From positions 1-64,000 of the forward strand of contig DIBY01000025.1 in assembly GCA_002415135.1 (NCBI GenBank): a stretch of DNA of 64,000 nt. Reading direction: 5' to 3'. Of the stretch, positions 43,931 to 52,799 are shown piece after piece. Position 1 is the stretch's first letter; each line of letters starts with the position of its first letter. A program made the translations under genes and the position numbers. The notes under the pieces are model-generated. The model was not told the origin of the DNA. It saw only the letters and a list, made by a program, of their open reading frames with translations, and did no database searches. This DNA is from Flavobacteriales bacterium UBA5040 (GTDB taxonomy: Bacteria > Bacteroidota > Bacteroidia > Flavobacteriales > Weeksellaceae).

Positions 43931-44699
43931 CGGTTTTGTTTTTTTCATTTTTAAAATTAAGGCGCATATCAGTCGGAACTTTTACTTCTGGATTAGCAAT
44001 GAATTTTTCTAAAAACAAATCACGCAATTTAATTCCGGTTGGCATTAACTCCCCTTTTTTAAAGTAATCCATATTATCACCACCTAAAGCCAAATAATCG
44101 GAGGTAGCAATATAATAGGTTTTATTAAGATCAATCGGTTTTCCGTCAATTAATTGATTGGTAATTTTATCTTTATCGGTCTCGATTATAAGGTGAGAAA
44201 CAGGATTGTTTTTCAGTGTTTTTAAATAATAATCGAAAAGACCTTGCATATCTGTGCCTTTCATTTTAACAATGATGACTTCATTTTCGAAGGGCATGAC
44301 TTCATAAATATGTTTTGTTAAAATATCGCCCGCTCCAATATTTGTTCTGATCCCGCCGATATTAATTATTGCGGCATCTACTCCATCAACAATTCCATTC
44401 TTTTTTGCCCAGGCATCAGCGCCCTCAAAAGTGTAGTCGGCCAGCAAGTTTCCTAAATTACTATTGTCGCCTCTCTTCGTTAAATCTACCGCAGTGTGTG
44501 AAATCTTATTGTTCATTTTGCCTTCCAATTCAATTTTGTAAGGTTCTATGATATTTTTAAAAGTTTGATCTTCAGGTAAATCTTGAGAAACAGAAATGTT
44601 TTTCTCGGTCTGAACATTGGCTACATTTAACGGCGCTCGACACGAAATAATCGATAAAAATGCCAAGCCGGAAATCAGATATTTTGTCTTCATAGTCAT
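43923..44699 (-). CDS. 5'-nucleotidase C-terminal domain lipoprotein
   Basis: A 258-residue lipoprotein (FLSIISC lipobox) made only of the 5'-nucleotidase C-terminal domain, which binds the nucleotide: NLLADYTFEGADAW, IINIGGIRTNIGAGDI and IATSDYLALGGDNMDYF. The catalytic half is the next gene, overlapping by eight bases. In UshA these two are one protein, so here the enzyme must assemble from a lipoprotein and a separately exported subunit. A Met two codons downstream (44693) is an equal start. Confidence 0.87.
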   Translation of the reverse strand: MTMKTKYLISGLAFLSIISCRAPLNVANVQTEKNISVSQDLPEDQTFKNIIEPYKIELEGKMNNKISHTAVDLTKRGDNSNLGNLLADYTFEGADAWAKKNGIVDGVDAAIINIGGIRTNIGAGDILTKHIYEVMPFENEVIIVKMKGTDMQGLFDYYLKTLKNNPVSHLIIETDKDKITNQLIDGKPIDLNKTYYIATSDYLALGGDNMDYFKKGELMPTGIKLRDLFLEKFIANPEVKVPTDMRLNFKNEKNKTDE

Positions 44700-44776
44700 A
44701 AAATCTATTCTTGCAAATATAAAGATATGAATACAAACTAATCCTCTATTTTAATAAATTCTTGTATTAAATTTCG

Positions 44777-44784
44777 TATTTTTG
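44777..44784 (+). promoter_or_regulatory. -7 element of dapA
   Basis: TATTTTTG matches TAnnTTTG, 19 bases before the dapA start. No -33 element at normal spacing was found. Confidence 0.4.
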
Positions 44785-44803
44785 AAACATTAATTTTATA
44801 AAA

Positions 44804-45676
44804 ATGAGCAATTTAAAAGGACTGGGTGTGGCTCTTGTTACGCCTTTTAATGAAGATTTATCCGTTGATTTTGATTCTTTAACCAAATTGGTAGAATTTA
44901 ATATTGAGAACTGCACTAATTATTTAGTCGTTTTAGGAACGACTGCAGAAGTAGCGACACTTTCAACGCAGGAGAAAAACGCAGTCATTCAGCATATTAT
45001 AAAAATTAATAATAAACGTTTACCATTGGTTTTAGGAATTGGTGGAAACAATACGATGGAAGTAAAAAGACAGATCGAAGAAGCTGATCTATCTGCCTTC
45101 GAAGCGGTACTTTCCGTATCTCCATATTATAACAGACCAAGTCAGGAAGGACTTTATCAGCACTATAAAATGCTGGCAGAAACAGGCAAAAAAATAATCA
45201 TTTACAACGTTCCTTCAAGAACCGGACAAAACTTAGAAGCGTCGACTACTTTAAGACTCGCCAAAGATTTTCCAACTTTATTTATGATTAAAGAAGCTGG
45301 ACCGAATATCAACCAATATTTTGATATTTTACGTCAGAAACCCGAAAACTTCAACTTAGTTTCTGGCGATGATGAATATACGCTACCAGTAACTTTAGCA
45401 GGCGGAAATGGGGTGATCTCCGTAATTGGACAAGGATATCCAAAAGAATTTTCAACCATGTGTCAATTGGCATTTGACGGGAAAGTAAAGGAAGCATACG
45501 AAATCCACAATAAAATGGTCGAGATCACAAGACTGATTTTCGCAGAAGGAAATCCGGCAGGAATTAAAACGATTTTAGCTGAAATGGGAATTCTGAAAAA
45601 TTATGTAAGATTACCCTTGGTGGTAGCAACTGAAGGATTACAAAATAAAATTAAAGCAGAAATGGCGAAAATATAA
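44804..45676 (+). CDS. dapA: 4-hydroxy-tetrahydrodipicolinate synthase
   Basis: A 290-residue TIM-barrel lyase that condenses pyruvate with aspartate semialdehyde, the first committed step to lysine and diaminopimelate. The Schiff-base lysine is Lys163 (LFMIKEAGP), with Tyr134 and Arg139 in YNVPSRTGQN and the GTTAEVATL loop near residue 45. It is a single-gene unit ended by a strong terminator. Length and motifs are normal. Confidence 0.95.
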   Translation: MSNLKGLGVALVTPFNEDLSVDFDSLTKLVEFNIENCTNYLVVLGTTAEVATLSTQEKNAVIQHIIKINNKRLPLVLGIGGNNTMEVKRQIEEADLSAFEAVLSVSPYYNRPSQEGLYQHYKMLAETGKKIIIYNVPSRTGQNLEASTTLRLAKDFPTLFMIKEAGPNINQYFDILRQKPENFNLVSGDDEYTLPVTLAGGNGVISVIGQGYPKEFSTMCQLAFDGKVKEAYEIHNKMVEITRLIFAEGNPAGIKTILAEMGILKNYVRLPLVVATEGLQNKIKAEMAKI

Positions 45677-45693
45677 TTGCACTTTCTACTATA

Positions 45694-45731
45694 TAAAAAA
45701 AGGACCCTTTTCGAAAGAGTCCTTTTTTTTT
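45694..45731 (+). terminator. terminator after dapA
   Basis: AAAAAAAGGAC and GTCCTTTTTTTT form a strong A/T-flanked stem around CCTTTTCGAAAGA, working for dapA and, on the other strand, for purK. Confidence 0.8.
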
Positions 45732-45746
45732 AGATGAATTAAGGAG

Positions 45747-46859
45747 CTAATCAGCAACCACTTTCACCAAAGATTTTATCTCAATCAACTGTTCCAAAAG
45801 TTCTTCACGAGAATCAGCTAAAACATTGATGTGTCCCATTTTTCTACCAGGTTTTGTTTCCGTTTTCCCGTATAAATGAACGTAAGCATTTGGCAATTTC
45901 AGGACATTTTCCAAACCTTCATATTTCACTTTTCCGGTATGGTTTTCTTCACCAACCAAATTTAACATTCCAGAAAAATTGACGGCAGAAGTGTCTGCCA
46001 AAGGAAGATTTTTCAAAACACGATAGAATTGCTCAAACTGAGAATTGGCATTTCCTTCTTGGGTTTGATGTCCAGAGTTATGCAATCTCGGTGCAATTTC
46101 ATTCACCCAAACTTTTCCGTTTTTATCCAGGAATAATTCGATAGCGAATAAACCTTCAGAATTTGCCGCTTTCATGAATTTCTCAGCAACAACATCAATT
46201 TGATCTTGCACCTCAGCAGAAATCTTAGTTGGACAAATATTGAAATCCAGCAAATTCAATTTCGGATCAGCGACCATTTCCGTAACAGGAAAACTTTTGA
46301 TTTCACCTCGTTCATTTTTAGCGATAATTAAAGAAAGTTCCTTGTCAATTTCAACCAAATTTTCCAAAACGGAAGGTTCGTTCCACATTTTAGCGACATC
46401 ATTTTCAGATTGGATGACCTGAACGCCTTTCCCATCGTAACCGCCCGTATTTAATTTCTGGACGAAAGGAAAACCTATTCTAATTTCCTCTTTTAACGAC
46501 TGAATAATCTGAAAATCAGGACTTGGGATTTGATGATGTTTATAAAATTCCTTCTGTAAAATTTTCTGCTGAATAATTTTAATAATACTAGAATTCGGAA
46601 TGACTTTGATTCCTTGCTGCTCTAATTCTTCCAATGCTTCTGCATTTACATGCTCAATTTCAATAGAGACGACGTCTTTGTCTTTTCCGAAATTTAAAAC
46701 ATCTTGCTTGTCATTAAAATTTCCCTTCGTAAAAACAGAAACATTTGCACAAGAGCAATCTGCATTCGGATCGAGAACGTGAATTTCATCATCATATTTT
46801 AAGGCATCCTGAATCAACATCCGTCCGAGCTGTCCGCCTCCTAAAATTCCTATTTTCAT
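45747..46859 (-). CDS. purK: 5-(carboxyamino)imidazole ribonucleotide synthase
   Basis: A 370-residue ATP-grasp enzyme of purine synthesis that makes N5-CAIR from AIR, bicarbonate and ATP. Elements are IGILGGGQLGRMLIQDALKY at the start, PFVQKLNTGGYDGKGVQVIQ in the grasp loop, and FAIELFLDKNGKVWVNEIAP with RLHNSGHQTQEG. Complete and of normal length. The upstream DUF1543 gene ends seven bases before purK begins, so they share a transcript although no functional tie is known. Confidence 0.95.
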   Translation of the reverse strand: MKIGILGGGQLGRMLIQDALKYDDEIHVLDPNADCSCANVSVFTKGNFNDKQDVLNFGKDKDVVSIEIEHVNAEALEELEQQGIKVIPNSSIIKIIQQKILQKEFYKHHQIPSPDFQIIQSLKEEIRIGFPFVQKLNTGGYDGKGVQVIQSENDVAKMWNEPSVLENLVEIDKELSLIIAKNERGEIKSFPVTEMVADPKLNLLDFNICPTKISAEVQDQIDVVAEKFMKAANSEGLFAIELFLDKNGKVWVNEIAPRLHNSGHQTQEGNANSQFEQFYRVLKNLPLADTSAVNFSGMLNLVGEENHTGKVKYEGLENVLKLPNAYVHLYGKTETKPGRKMGHINVLADSREELLEQLIEIKSLVKVVAD

Positions 46860-46866
46860 TTTTTAT

Positions 46867-47418
46867 TTACTTTATTTTACTCATCGCTAAGTAGCCGATA
46901 AATGTGTGATTCTCCTGATTCTCGACCTCTGTTTTTTCTAAAACCATTGAATACTTTTCTTTCATTTCCTGAGGTAGAATATCATTTACTTTAAAAACAT
47001 CATCAATGTCAACGCCATATTTATCATCGATATGGCTTTCCGCATTTTTAAATCCCATGGTTTTATAGAATTCAGTTTTCTTTGCTTTTTTAATGATTTC
47101 GGCCATAGATTTGCCAACCATTAAGTACTGATGATGAAGCTCTTCAAACCGTCCTTTCTCGTATCCACCAAGATTAATAAAAAAAAGGTACTGGTCAGAA
47201 ATTGCTGAATTCTTCTCTACGATCTTCAATTCAAAACCATCGACAAACTTCACTTCCTGATAGCCATCGATATGAATTTTACCTTTAGCTTCTGGCCAAA
47301 ACTTTTTCATTGCCGGAATTAAATCCTTCAACGTTTCTGCAATACCGAAAAAAATATCGTGTTGCTCAGTATTTCTGCCTTGTGGTGTAGCACCAAGAAT
47401 GATATAAAATAGTTTCAT
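46867..47418 (-). CDS. DUF1543 domain protein
   Basis: A 183-residue cytosolic protein with the DUF1543 signature at the start (KLFYIILGATPQGRNTEQHD), repeated in degenerate form in the second half (LFFINLGGYEKGRFEELHHQ). The role of the family is unknown. It lies seven bases upstream of purK and diverges from the TauE-type exporter gene. Confidence 0.82.
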   Translation of the reverse strand: MKLFYIILGATPQGRNTEQHDIFFGIAETLKDLIPAMKKFWPEAKGKIHIDGYQEVKFVDGFELKIVEKNSAISDQYLFFINLGGYEKGRFEELHHQYLMVGKSMAEIIKKAKKTEFYKTMGFKNAESHIDDKYGVDIDDVFKVNDILPQEMKEKYSMVLEKTEVENQENHTFIGYLAMSKIK

Positions 47419-47499
47419 GGTTTGGAAAAAACAAAAATACGGTTTAAATAAATTCTATAAAATTTTATGTTCAATTTTTCGTAAAAGATTGCAAATTCT

Positions 47500-47507
47500 T
47501 ACATTTG
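47500..47507 (+). promoter_or_regulatory. -7 element of the TauE/DUF1634 operon
   Basis: TACATTTG, an exact TAnnTTTG, sits four bases before the start codon, which would give a nearly leaderless transcript. Confidence 0.4.
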
Positions 47508-47511
47508 TAAA

Positions 47512-48342
47512 ATGTCAGAAATACTAATTCTGTTCTTCGGAGCTGTTGCTGCTGGATTACTGGGATCCTTAACTGGATTAGGCGGCGGTGTTGTCATCAT
47601 TCCTTTACTCACTCTTGGCTTCGGCGTACCAATGCATTATGCGATTGGCGCATCACTGATTTCGGTGATCGGAACTTCTTCTGGATCTGCGGTCGCTTTT
47701 GTAAAAGAAGGCTTTACCAATGTCAGGATCGGCATGTTCTTAGAGATCGCCACTACAACTGGCGCAATTGTCGGTGCTTTAATTTCCGGAATTTTAAATC
47801 CTAATACCATTGGGATTATTTTTGCGAGCATTTTAATAATGACCGTTGTTTTAAATTTACGAAAAAAGCCAGATCATCAAGAACCTTTAATCGAAGGCAG
47901 CTTAGAACATAAGCTTCAACTATTCGGAACTTTTCCGGACAAAGGAGTGATCAAAGAATATTCCGCCAGAAATACTGTTTCCGGTTTTTTTATGATGGTA
48001 TTTGCTGGAGTGATGTCTGGACTTTTAGGAATTGGATCGGGAGCTTTAAAAGTTTTGGCCATGGATAACATGATGAAACTTCCCTTTAAAGTTTCTACTA
48101 CGACGAGTAATTTTATGATTGGCGTAACTGCGGTAGCAAGTTCCCTGATTTATTTTCAGCGTGGAGAAATTATTCCGGTCATCGTAGCTCCGGTTTTAAT
48201 CGGTGTTGTTGTAGGAAGTTTCATCGGTTCTAAGACTTTGATTGTTTCCCAAACTAAAAAATTGAAAGTCGTGTTTGCAGTGGTCGTTGGGATTCTATCG
48301 ATATATATGATGTACAATGGCATTAACCATAATTTTAAATAG
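47512..48342 (+). CDS. sulfite exporter TauE/SafE-family permease
   Basis: A 276-residue inner-membrane transporter with eight hydrophobic segments. The paired GLLGSLTGLGGGVVIIPLL and GLLGIGSGALKVLAMDNMMK repeats are typical of TauE/SafE proteins, which export sulfite, sulfoacetate or other organosulfur anions. The substrate is not known here. It is followed without a gap by a DUF1634 membrane protein, a conserved pairing that suggests a two-part transporter. Confidence 0.88.
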   Translation: MSEILILFFGAVAAGLLGSLTGLGGGVVIIPLLTLGFGVPMHYAIGASLISVIGTSSGSAVAFVKEGFTNVRIGMFLEIATTTGAIVGALISGILNPNTIGIIFASILIMTVVLNLRKKPDHQEPLIEGSLEHKLQLFGTFPDKGVIKEYSARNTVSGFFMMVFAGVMSGLLGIGSGALKVLAMDNMMKLPFKVSTTTSNFMIGVTAVASSLIYFQRGEIIPVIVAPVLIGVVVGSFIGSKTLIVSQTKKLKVVFAVVVGILSIYMMYNGINHNFK

Positions 48343-48720
48343 ATGAAGAAGCATTTTACAGATATCGACCTGAACCGTTCCGTGGGAAATCTTCTTCGGA
48401 TCGGTGTATTATTATCAGTGATCACTTCGTTTTTCGGCTTCATTAAACTATCGCTGGAAGGTTTTGAAATGCCGAAAGATTATGCTTCCTTAGAAATTAC
48501 AGATGATAATATCTGGCGAAGTTTCTGGACGTCTTTGATGAAATTTGAAGGAATGGCGATTATTCAGTTGGGAATTTTGTTACTGATTCTCACGCCTTTG
48601 GTTCGAATTATTTTTGCGCTCGCTGGATATATTAAAGAGAAAGATTATACTTATGTCGTCGTTTCGTTAATTGTTCTGGGGATTATGCTGGTGAGTTTCC
48701 TGATGGGATTTGCACATTAG
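48343..48720 (+). CDS. DUF1634 membrane protein
   Basis: A 125-residue protein with three membrane helices and the DUF1634 start (LNRSVGNLLRIGVLLSVITS), then IQLGILLLILTPLVRIIFAL. Its ATG directly follows the stop of the TauE-type gene. The family nearly always accompanies TauE/SafE permeases, so it is probably an accessory subunit. Confidence 0.87.
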   Translation: MKKHFTDIDLNRSVGNLLRIGVLLSVITSFFGFIKLSLEGFEMPKDYASLEITDDNIWRSFWTSLMKFEGMAIIQLGILLLILTPLVRIIFALAGYIKEKDYTYVVVSLIVLGIMLVSFLMGFAH

Positions 48721-48792
48721 TACTCGAAATCTCTATGAAAAATCGTCTATATAATTGCCACAGAAAATTCAGATTTAAACTAATTGAATCCT

Positions 48793-49764
48793 TTAATTAA
48801 AAGATAGATTCTTCAAAACAGCTCCGGCTTTTAATTCCGTTTCCTGCCATTCTTTTTCAGGTGAACTGTCTGCTGTTATTCCTCCTCCAACATACAATAA
48901 GGCAGCATTCTGAAAAATTTCAGCACATCTTAAATTGACAAAATACTGAATGGTTTCGTCGGTTTCCACTTTGATATAACCGGCATAGAAACTGCGGGAA
49001 TAATCTTCAAATTCTGAAATAGCTTTCTTGCAAAATTCTTTTGGAAATCCACAAACAGCGGGAGTTGGATGCAATTCTGAAATCACTTTCTCTAAATCGT
49101 TTCGCTGAATTTGAGCTTTGAAATCTGTTCGCAAATGTTTGATATTCCCTGATGGATGATCGTAAGTTTCGGATTGCTGTACCTCCGCTGAATAATCTTT
49201 TAAGATCGCAGAAATATAGTCGGTAACAGGTTGTTGCTCTTCCAGCTCTTTCCTAGTCCAGTCTTCTTCAACAGAAGTAGTTCCGGCTAAACTCATGGTT
49301 TCAAATTCAGAAGTTTTTTTGTTAAATTTTCCCAGAACCTCGGAAAACGCGCCTATCCAACATTTCTTATTTTGAATAAAAACATACACAAAAGCGTTTG
49401 GATACGCTTCGCATAGATTTAAAAAAGTACGAGTTAAATTAATTTTACGAGATTCAAAATCAACCAATTTACGTCGAGAAATAACCAGTTTTGAAAGATG
49501 ATTTTCTTTAATAAAATCAATGACTTGATCAATTTTATCTAAATAGTCACTTTCCGACTCTTCTTTAAAATCGGTTAATTTTGAAGGAATTCGATTAGAA
49601 GGAATTTCACTTTCTAAAAATTCAGCTAGAGAAACAGCTTTTATATTTCCTTTAAAATCAATATTTTCCAGCTGATCAAAAGAAACGAAGCGAATAGAAC
49701 TTTGTCCTACTCTATTATCAGTTGTATAGATTTGGTCAGAAAAAGGATATCTGAAATACAACAT
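48793..49764 (-). CDS. chorismate-binding protein, isochorismate synthase-like
   Basis: A 323-residue enzyme with the chorismate-binding fold (SKLVISRRKLVDFESRKINL, MSLAGTTSVEEDWTRKELEE, ELHPTPAVCGFPKEFCKKAI, SFYAGYIKVE, ADSSPEKEWQETELKA). It is shorter than MenF/EntC (about 400-430) because the N-terminal half is reduced, as is usual in flavobacteria. It is downstream of a hotdog thioesterase gene by nine bases, and the pair fits menaquinone synthesis (chorismate to isochorismate; DHNA-CoA hydrolysis). Salicylate or siderophore synthesis is the alternative, with no supporting neighbours. Confidence 0.83.
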   Translation of the reverse strand: MLYFRYPFSDQIYTTDNRVGQSSIRFVSFDQLENIDFKGNIKAVSLAEFLESEIPSNRIPSKLTDFKEESESDYLDKIDQVIDFIKENHLSKLVISRRKLVDFESRKINLTRTFLNLCEAYPNAFVYVFIQNKKCWIGAFSEVLGKFNKKTSEFETMSLAGTTSVEEDWTRKELEEQQPVTDYISAILKDYSAEVQQSETYDHPSGNIKHLRTDFKAQIQRNDLEKVISELHPTPAVCGFPKEFCKKAISEFEDYSRSFYAGYIKVETDETIQYFVNLRCAEIFQNAALLYVGGGITADSSPEKEWQETELKAGAVLKNLSFN

Positions 49765-49773
49765 GAAATCTAC

Positions 49774-50193
49774 TTATTTGCGTGGAATAATATTATTGGT
49801 CATCGTGGTATGATTGATGAGCGTTCCTTTTTCATCGCGAATCTCTATTTCAGAAACGTGCATGGTATTTCCTTTTCGAATGAATCTGGCGGTTCCAGTA
49901 ACGATTCCTTTCTTTACACTGCGTAAATGATTAGAGTTAATATTGGTCCCAACCGGTGCAAATTTTTCGGTGTCAACATGCAAAAACGATAAAGAAGAAC
50001 CTAAGGTTTCTGCCAAAACGCAACTTGCGCCACCATGCAAAATCCCATAAGGTTGATGAACTTTTGCAGTTACAGGCATGGTCGCCGTCAACGTATCATC
50101 GGTAACATCCGTAAAAATAATATCTAAAGTTTTGCCTAAGGTTTCGCCACCCCAAGTATTTAATTTCTCTAATATCTGTTCTTTGTTTTCCAT
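49774..50193 (-). CDS. hotdog-fold thioesterase, probable DHNA-CoA thioesterase
   Basis: A 139-residue PaaI/MenI-type thioesterase. The key segment LHGGASCVLAETLGSSLS includes the catalytic glutamate, and the C-terminal strand SEIEIRDEKGTLINHTTM is typical. In this place, between an isochorismate synthase-like gene and an acyltransferase gene, hydrolysis of 1,4-dihydroxy-2-naphthoyl-CoA (MenI) is the likely job. Other acyl-CoA substrates cannot be excluded. Confidence 0.83.
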   Translation of the reverse strand: MENKEQILEKLNTWGGETLGKTLDIIFTDVTDDTLTATMPVTAKVHQPYGILHGGASCVLAETLGSSLSFLHVDTEKFAPVGTNINSNHLRSVKKGIVTGTARFIRKGNTMHVSEIEIRDEKGTLINHTTMTNNIIPRK

Positions 50194-50214
50194 TCTTCTA
50201 CTTTAATCTTAAAG

Positions 50215-50781
50215 CTAATAAATTTTTGGGTTCCAATTTTCAGGAACTTTTGGAGTTCTGTGGGTGTAATATTCTTCGAGTTCCGCCATGATATCCTCAT
50301 AGGTTCTGGTTTCTAAATCTTCAATAGAGATTTTTTTACCTAAATAGATAATCTTCTCTCTAAAATCGCCAGAGGCAATTACGATCGGAACTTTTGCTGC
50401 CAACGCCATATGATAAAATCCTTTGCGCCATTTCGGCACCCAACTTCTGGTTCCTTCAGGCGTAATGACCAAAGAAAAATCTTCTTTTTTAAATAGATTA
50501 GTAACGAACTTCACCAAATCATTTTTCTGAGACCGATCGATCCCAACGCCGCCCATCGCTTTGATCAAAAAGCCGTACCACGCTTTGGTGTGCTGATCTT
50601 TAATAATCACTTTCAACGGTTTACCAAGAGACCAATAGGCAAAGTTGCCCAACATATATTCTTCATTAGCGGTATGCGGTGCAACAACCAGAATGCAACG
50701 GTCGAGATTATCAACATCGCCTTCCAGAACTACTTTCCAGCCGACAAGCTTGAGCATTAATTTACCGAATAGTTTTTTCAT
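50215..50781 (-). CDS. 1-acyl-glycerol-3-phosphate acyltransferase-like protein
   Basis: A 188-residue PlsC-like acyltransferase. The first motif is APHTANEEYM, where the usual HX4D is HX4E, followed by GVGIDRSQK and the substrate motif TPEGTRSWVPKWRKG. Such shorter proteins in Bacteroidota transfer acyl chains to lysophospholipids or related lipids. Starts at 50826 or 50847 are possible; Met at 50781 (MKKLFGKLMLKLVGWKVV) begins where relatives do. It heads a three-gene unit with the thioesterase (21 bases) and the MenF-like gene. Confidence 0.78.
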   Translation of the reverse strand: MKKLFGKLMLKLVGWKVVLEGDVDNLDRCILVVAPHTANEEYMLGNFAYWSLGKPLKVIIKDQHTKAWYGFLIKAMGGVGIDRSQKNDLVKFVTNLFKKEDFSLVITPEGTRSWVPKWRKGFYHMALAAKVPIVIASGDFREKIIYLGKKISIEDLETRTYEDIMAELEEYYTHRTPKVPENWNPKIY

Positions 50782-50836
50782 AAAGTTGAAAATTGGGTAT
50801 TGAAATCCAGTGTTTTTAGAAACCATTAAACAAAAA

Positions 50837-50863
50837 AGTATAACCAACTCAACTGGTTATACT
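50837..50863. promoter_or_regulatory. perfect ten-base dyad over the transcription start
   Basis: AGTATAACCA and TGGTTATACT are exact inverted repeats with a seven-base centre, starting three bases after the -7 element on the minus strand (50867-50874, TATCTTTG), so they cover the expected start of transcription of the acyltransferase-men unit. It could be the operator of a dimeric repressor or a 5' stabilising hairpin. Confidence 0.55.
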
Positions 50864-50866
50864 TTA

Positions 50867-50874
50867 CAAAGATA
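50867..50874 (-). promoter_or_regulatory. -7 element of the acyltransferase-men unit
   Basis: TATCTTTG on the minus strand is an exact TAnnTTTG. A -33 TTTG is not evident. The start codon used is 85 bases downstream. Confidence 0.5.
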
Positions 50875-51082
50875 TTGAAATATTGTTCTTGTTATAATAA
50901 ATTACTTACGAAATCTATTATCTTAATTGCGATTTCTAAAACAAACTGTACCATAATATTGTGATTTTGATTGTTAATTAATTGGTATATAAAATTAACT
51001 GTACGAAATTAGGAATAATAATTCATAAAAAGAATTTCGGGATGTTAATTTTTGATAAAGTTTCAAATTTGAAATCTTCTAC

Positions 51083-52795
51083 TTATTTTGTTTTGATAGA
51101 GATTTCTTTCTTTCCGTTTTTAATGGAAATATCAACATTCTCTACATCATCAGAATTAAATCTCATTTTTTTAATCATCAATTCAGCTTCTTTCTTTCCT
51201 ACTTTCTTTCCATTAATGATAATTGAATCTCCATTGTTAGAAGGTACGACAATCGAATTAGATCCCGAATTTACGGTTACAGAATCCTCATTTTGATTCA
51301 CCGTTGTAGTATTCATTTGGTCATTGCCGTCATTGTAATCATCATCATCTACCGAAAACCCGCGCTCATCATTTAAAGAAATTACTTTCATGTTTTTTGG
51401 AATAATCAACTCGTAATCAACTCTATAATCGCGGAAACGGTCGTTATAAGGATAAGAGAAATAATTAGGAAGTGTGATCTTGTTGCCAACTATTTCTAAA
51501 GGAACATTCACCTTCATTGGCAAATTATAACCATCTGCTCTCTTTTTAATTTCAAGGTAAGGCGCTTTCACATCTTTTCTAATCACATCAAGTCTTGGAT
51601 AATCTTGTTTGTAAATGGTTTTCCCATCAGAGTAAACATCATCCCAATAGGATTTAAAGTTTTGAGGAATCACCACTTTTTTCAAATCAATAAGAATAGA
51701 ATCAGAAGTTGTATTAATGGCTATATTGGCCGTGTCATCATTGGTTCCACTGTATTGACTTTTAAATTTTATAGCACTAAAGCCAGTTGCTGCAACCAAA
51801 CCTATCCAAAGTAAAACCAAACCACCAATAACGTATCCTGTATTATTAAATTGAGCTTTAGGTGAAAATAATTTTATTGCTAAGTAAGAAAAAATCAATC
51901 CTGGAATAAAAGCTGTAAGAAATGACAAAGCGATCACGATAAAACCAAGATTACTGTCTTGCAGATAAAATCCTAAATTACTAAAAAAGTTGATATTGCT
52001 TGCTCCTGAAAAACCGAACCCTAGGATTGCAAAAGATCCTATAATTAATGAAAGTCCCATCATCGCAAGAATAATTCCTAAAACATATCTTACTAAGTTC
52101 CAGATTCCGTTTCCGGCTTTATTGATGTACGGTTTATTTTCATTGTAAAGCTCTCCTACTTTCTGCGTAGATTCATTCGCAAACTGTACAATTTTAGTCG
52201 ATTCTTCTTTAAGGTTATCGAAGTTCATCGGTTTCCCTTTCATTTTTAAAAAATCTGTTGCAGTTTCTGCTCTGGGAAGTACAATCCAAAGAATGATATA
52301 AATCACTACGACGATAATGGTAGAGATTGCAGTAAACATTCCGATGATTGCAATTCCCAACCAAATTGCGCGCATTGCCGTAATATCCATTCCAACATAA
52401 TGTGCTAATCCTGCACAAACACCGGCTAATTTTGCACGTTCAGGATCGCGGAACAATTGTTTTTGTCCGTTAAAGTTTGCAGAAGATCTCTGCTCTTTTT
52501 TATTGGTTGAAGTTTTTTCGGAGAAATACGCTTCTTCCTGTTCTTCAATTTTTTCGGGAGATCCAATTTGAGCAATTACCCTTTCAACGTCAGTGTCGTT
52601 AATGACTTCGCGTTTTCCGAGTGCATCTTTGAAAATTTCGACCATTCTAATCTCGATATCGTGCATCACCTCGTCGGCTTCGGAAACATCCAAAGAACTT
52701 CTAAGAGCTGCAAGATAATCGCTGAGTTTGATGTAGGCGTGTTCCTCTATGGTGAAAGAGAAACCGGCAAGTCCTATTGAGAGTGTCTTATTCAT
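51083..52795 (-). CDS. PspC-domain membrane protein with C-terminal sensor region
   Basis: A 570-residue protein. The N-terminal part (residues 1-100, SIGLAGFSFTIEEHAYIKLS) is a small helical region often seen in front of PspC domains; PspC starts near residue 111 (QLFRDPERAKLAGVCAGLAH). Several further membrane helices follow, and the last 200 residues form a putative extracytoplasmic beta domain (adhesin-like DUF4097 style, TLPNYFSYPYNDRFRDYRVD) with an Asp/Asn-rich linker. It lies four bases after a PadR regulator, a conserved pairing in Bacteroidota. It probably acts in envelope stress, by analogy with the phage shock system, although no PspA gene is near. Confidence 0.82.
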   Translation of the reverse strand: MNKTLSIGLAGFSFTIEEHAYIKLSDYLAALRSSLDVSEADEVMHDIEIRMVEIFKDALGKREVINDTDVERVIAQIGSPEKIEEQEEAYFSEKTSTNKKEQRSSANFNGQKQLFRDPERAKLAGVCAGLAHYVGMDITAMRAIWLGIAIIGMFTAISTIIVVVIYIILWIVLPRAETATDFLKMKGKPMNFDNLKEESTKIVQFANESTQKVGELYNENKPYINKAGNGIWNLVRYVLGIILAMMGLSLIIGSFAILGFGFSGASNINFFSNLGFYLQDSNLGFIVIALSFLTAFIPGLIFSYLAIKLFSPKAQFNNTGYVIGGLVLLWIGLVAATGFSAIKFKSQYSGTNDDTANIAINTTSDSILIDLKKVVIPQNFKSYWDDVYSDGKTIYKQDYPRLDVIRKDVKAPYLEIKKRADGYNLPMKVNVPLEIVGNKITLPNYFSYPYNDRFRDYRVDYELIIPKNMKVISLNDERGFSVDDDDYNDGNDQMNTTTVNQNEDSVTVNSGSNSIVVPSNNGDSIIINGKKVGKKEAELMIKKMRFNSDDVENVDISIKNGKKEISIKTK

Positions 52796-52799
52796 CGTT

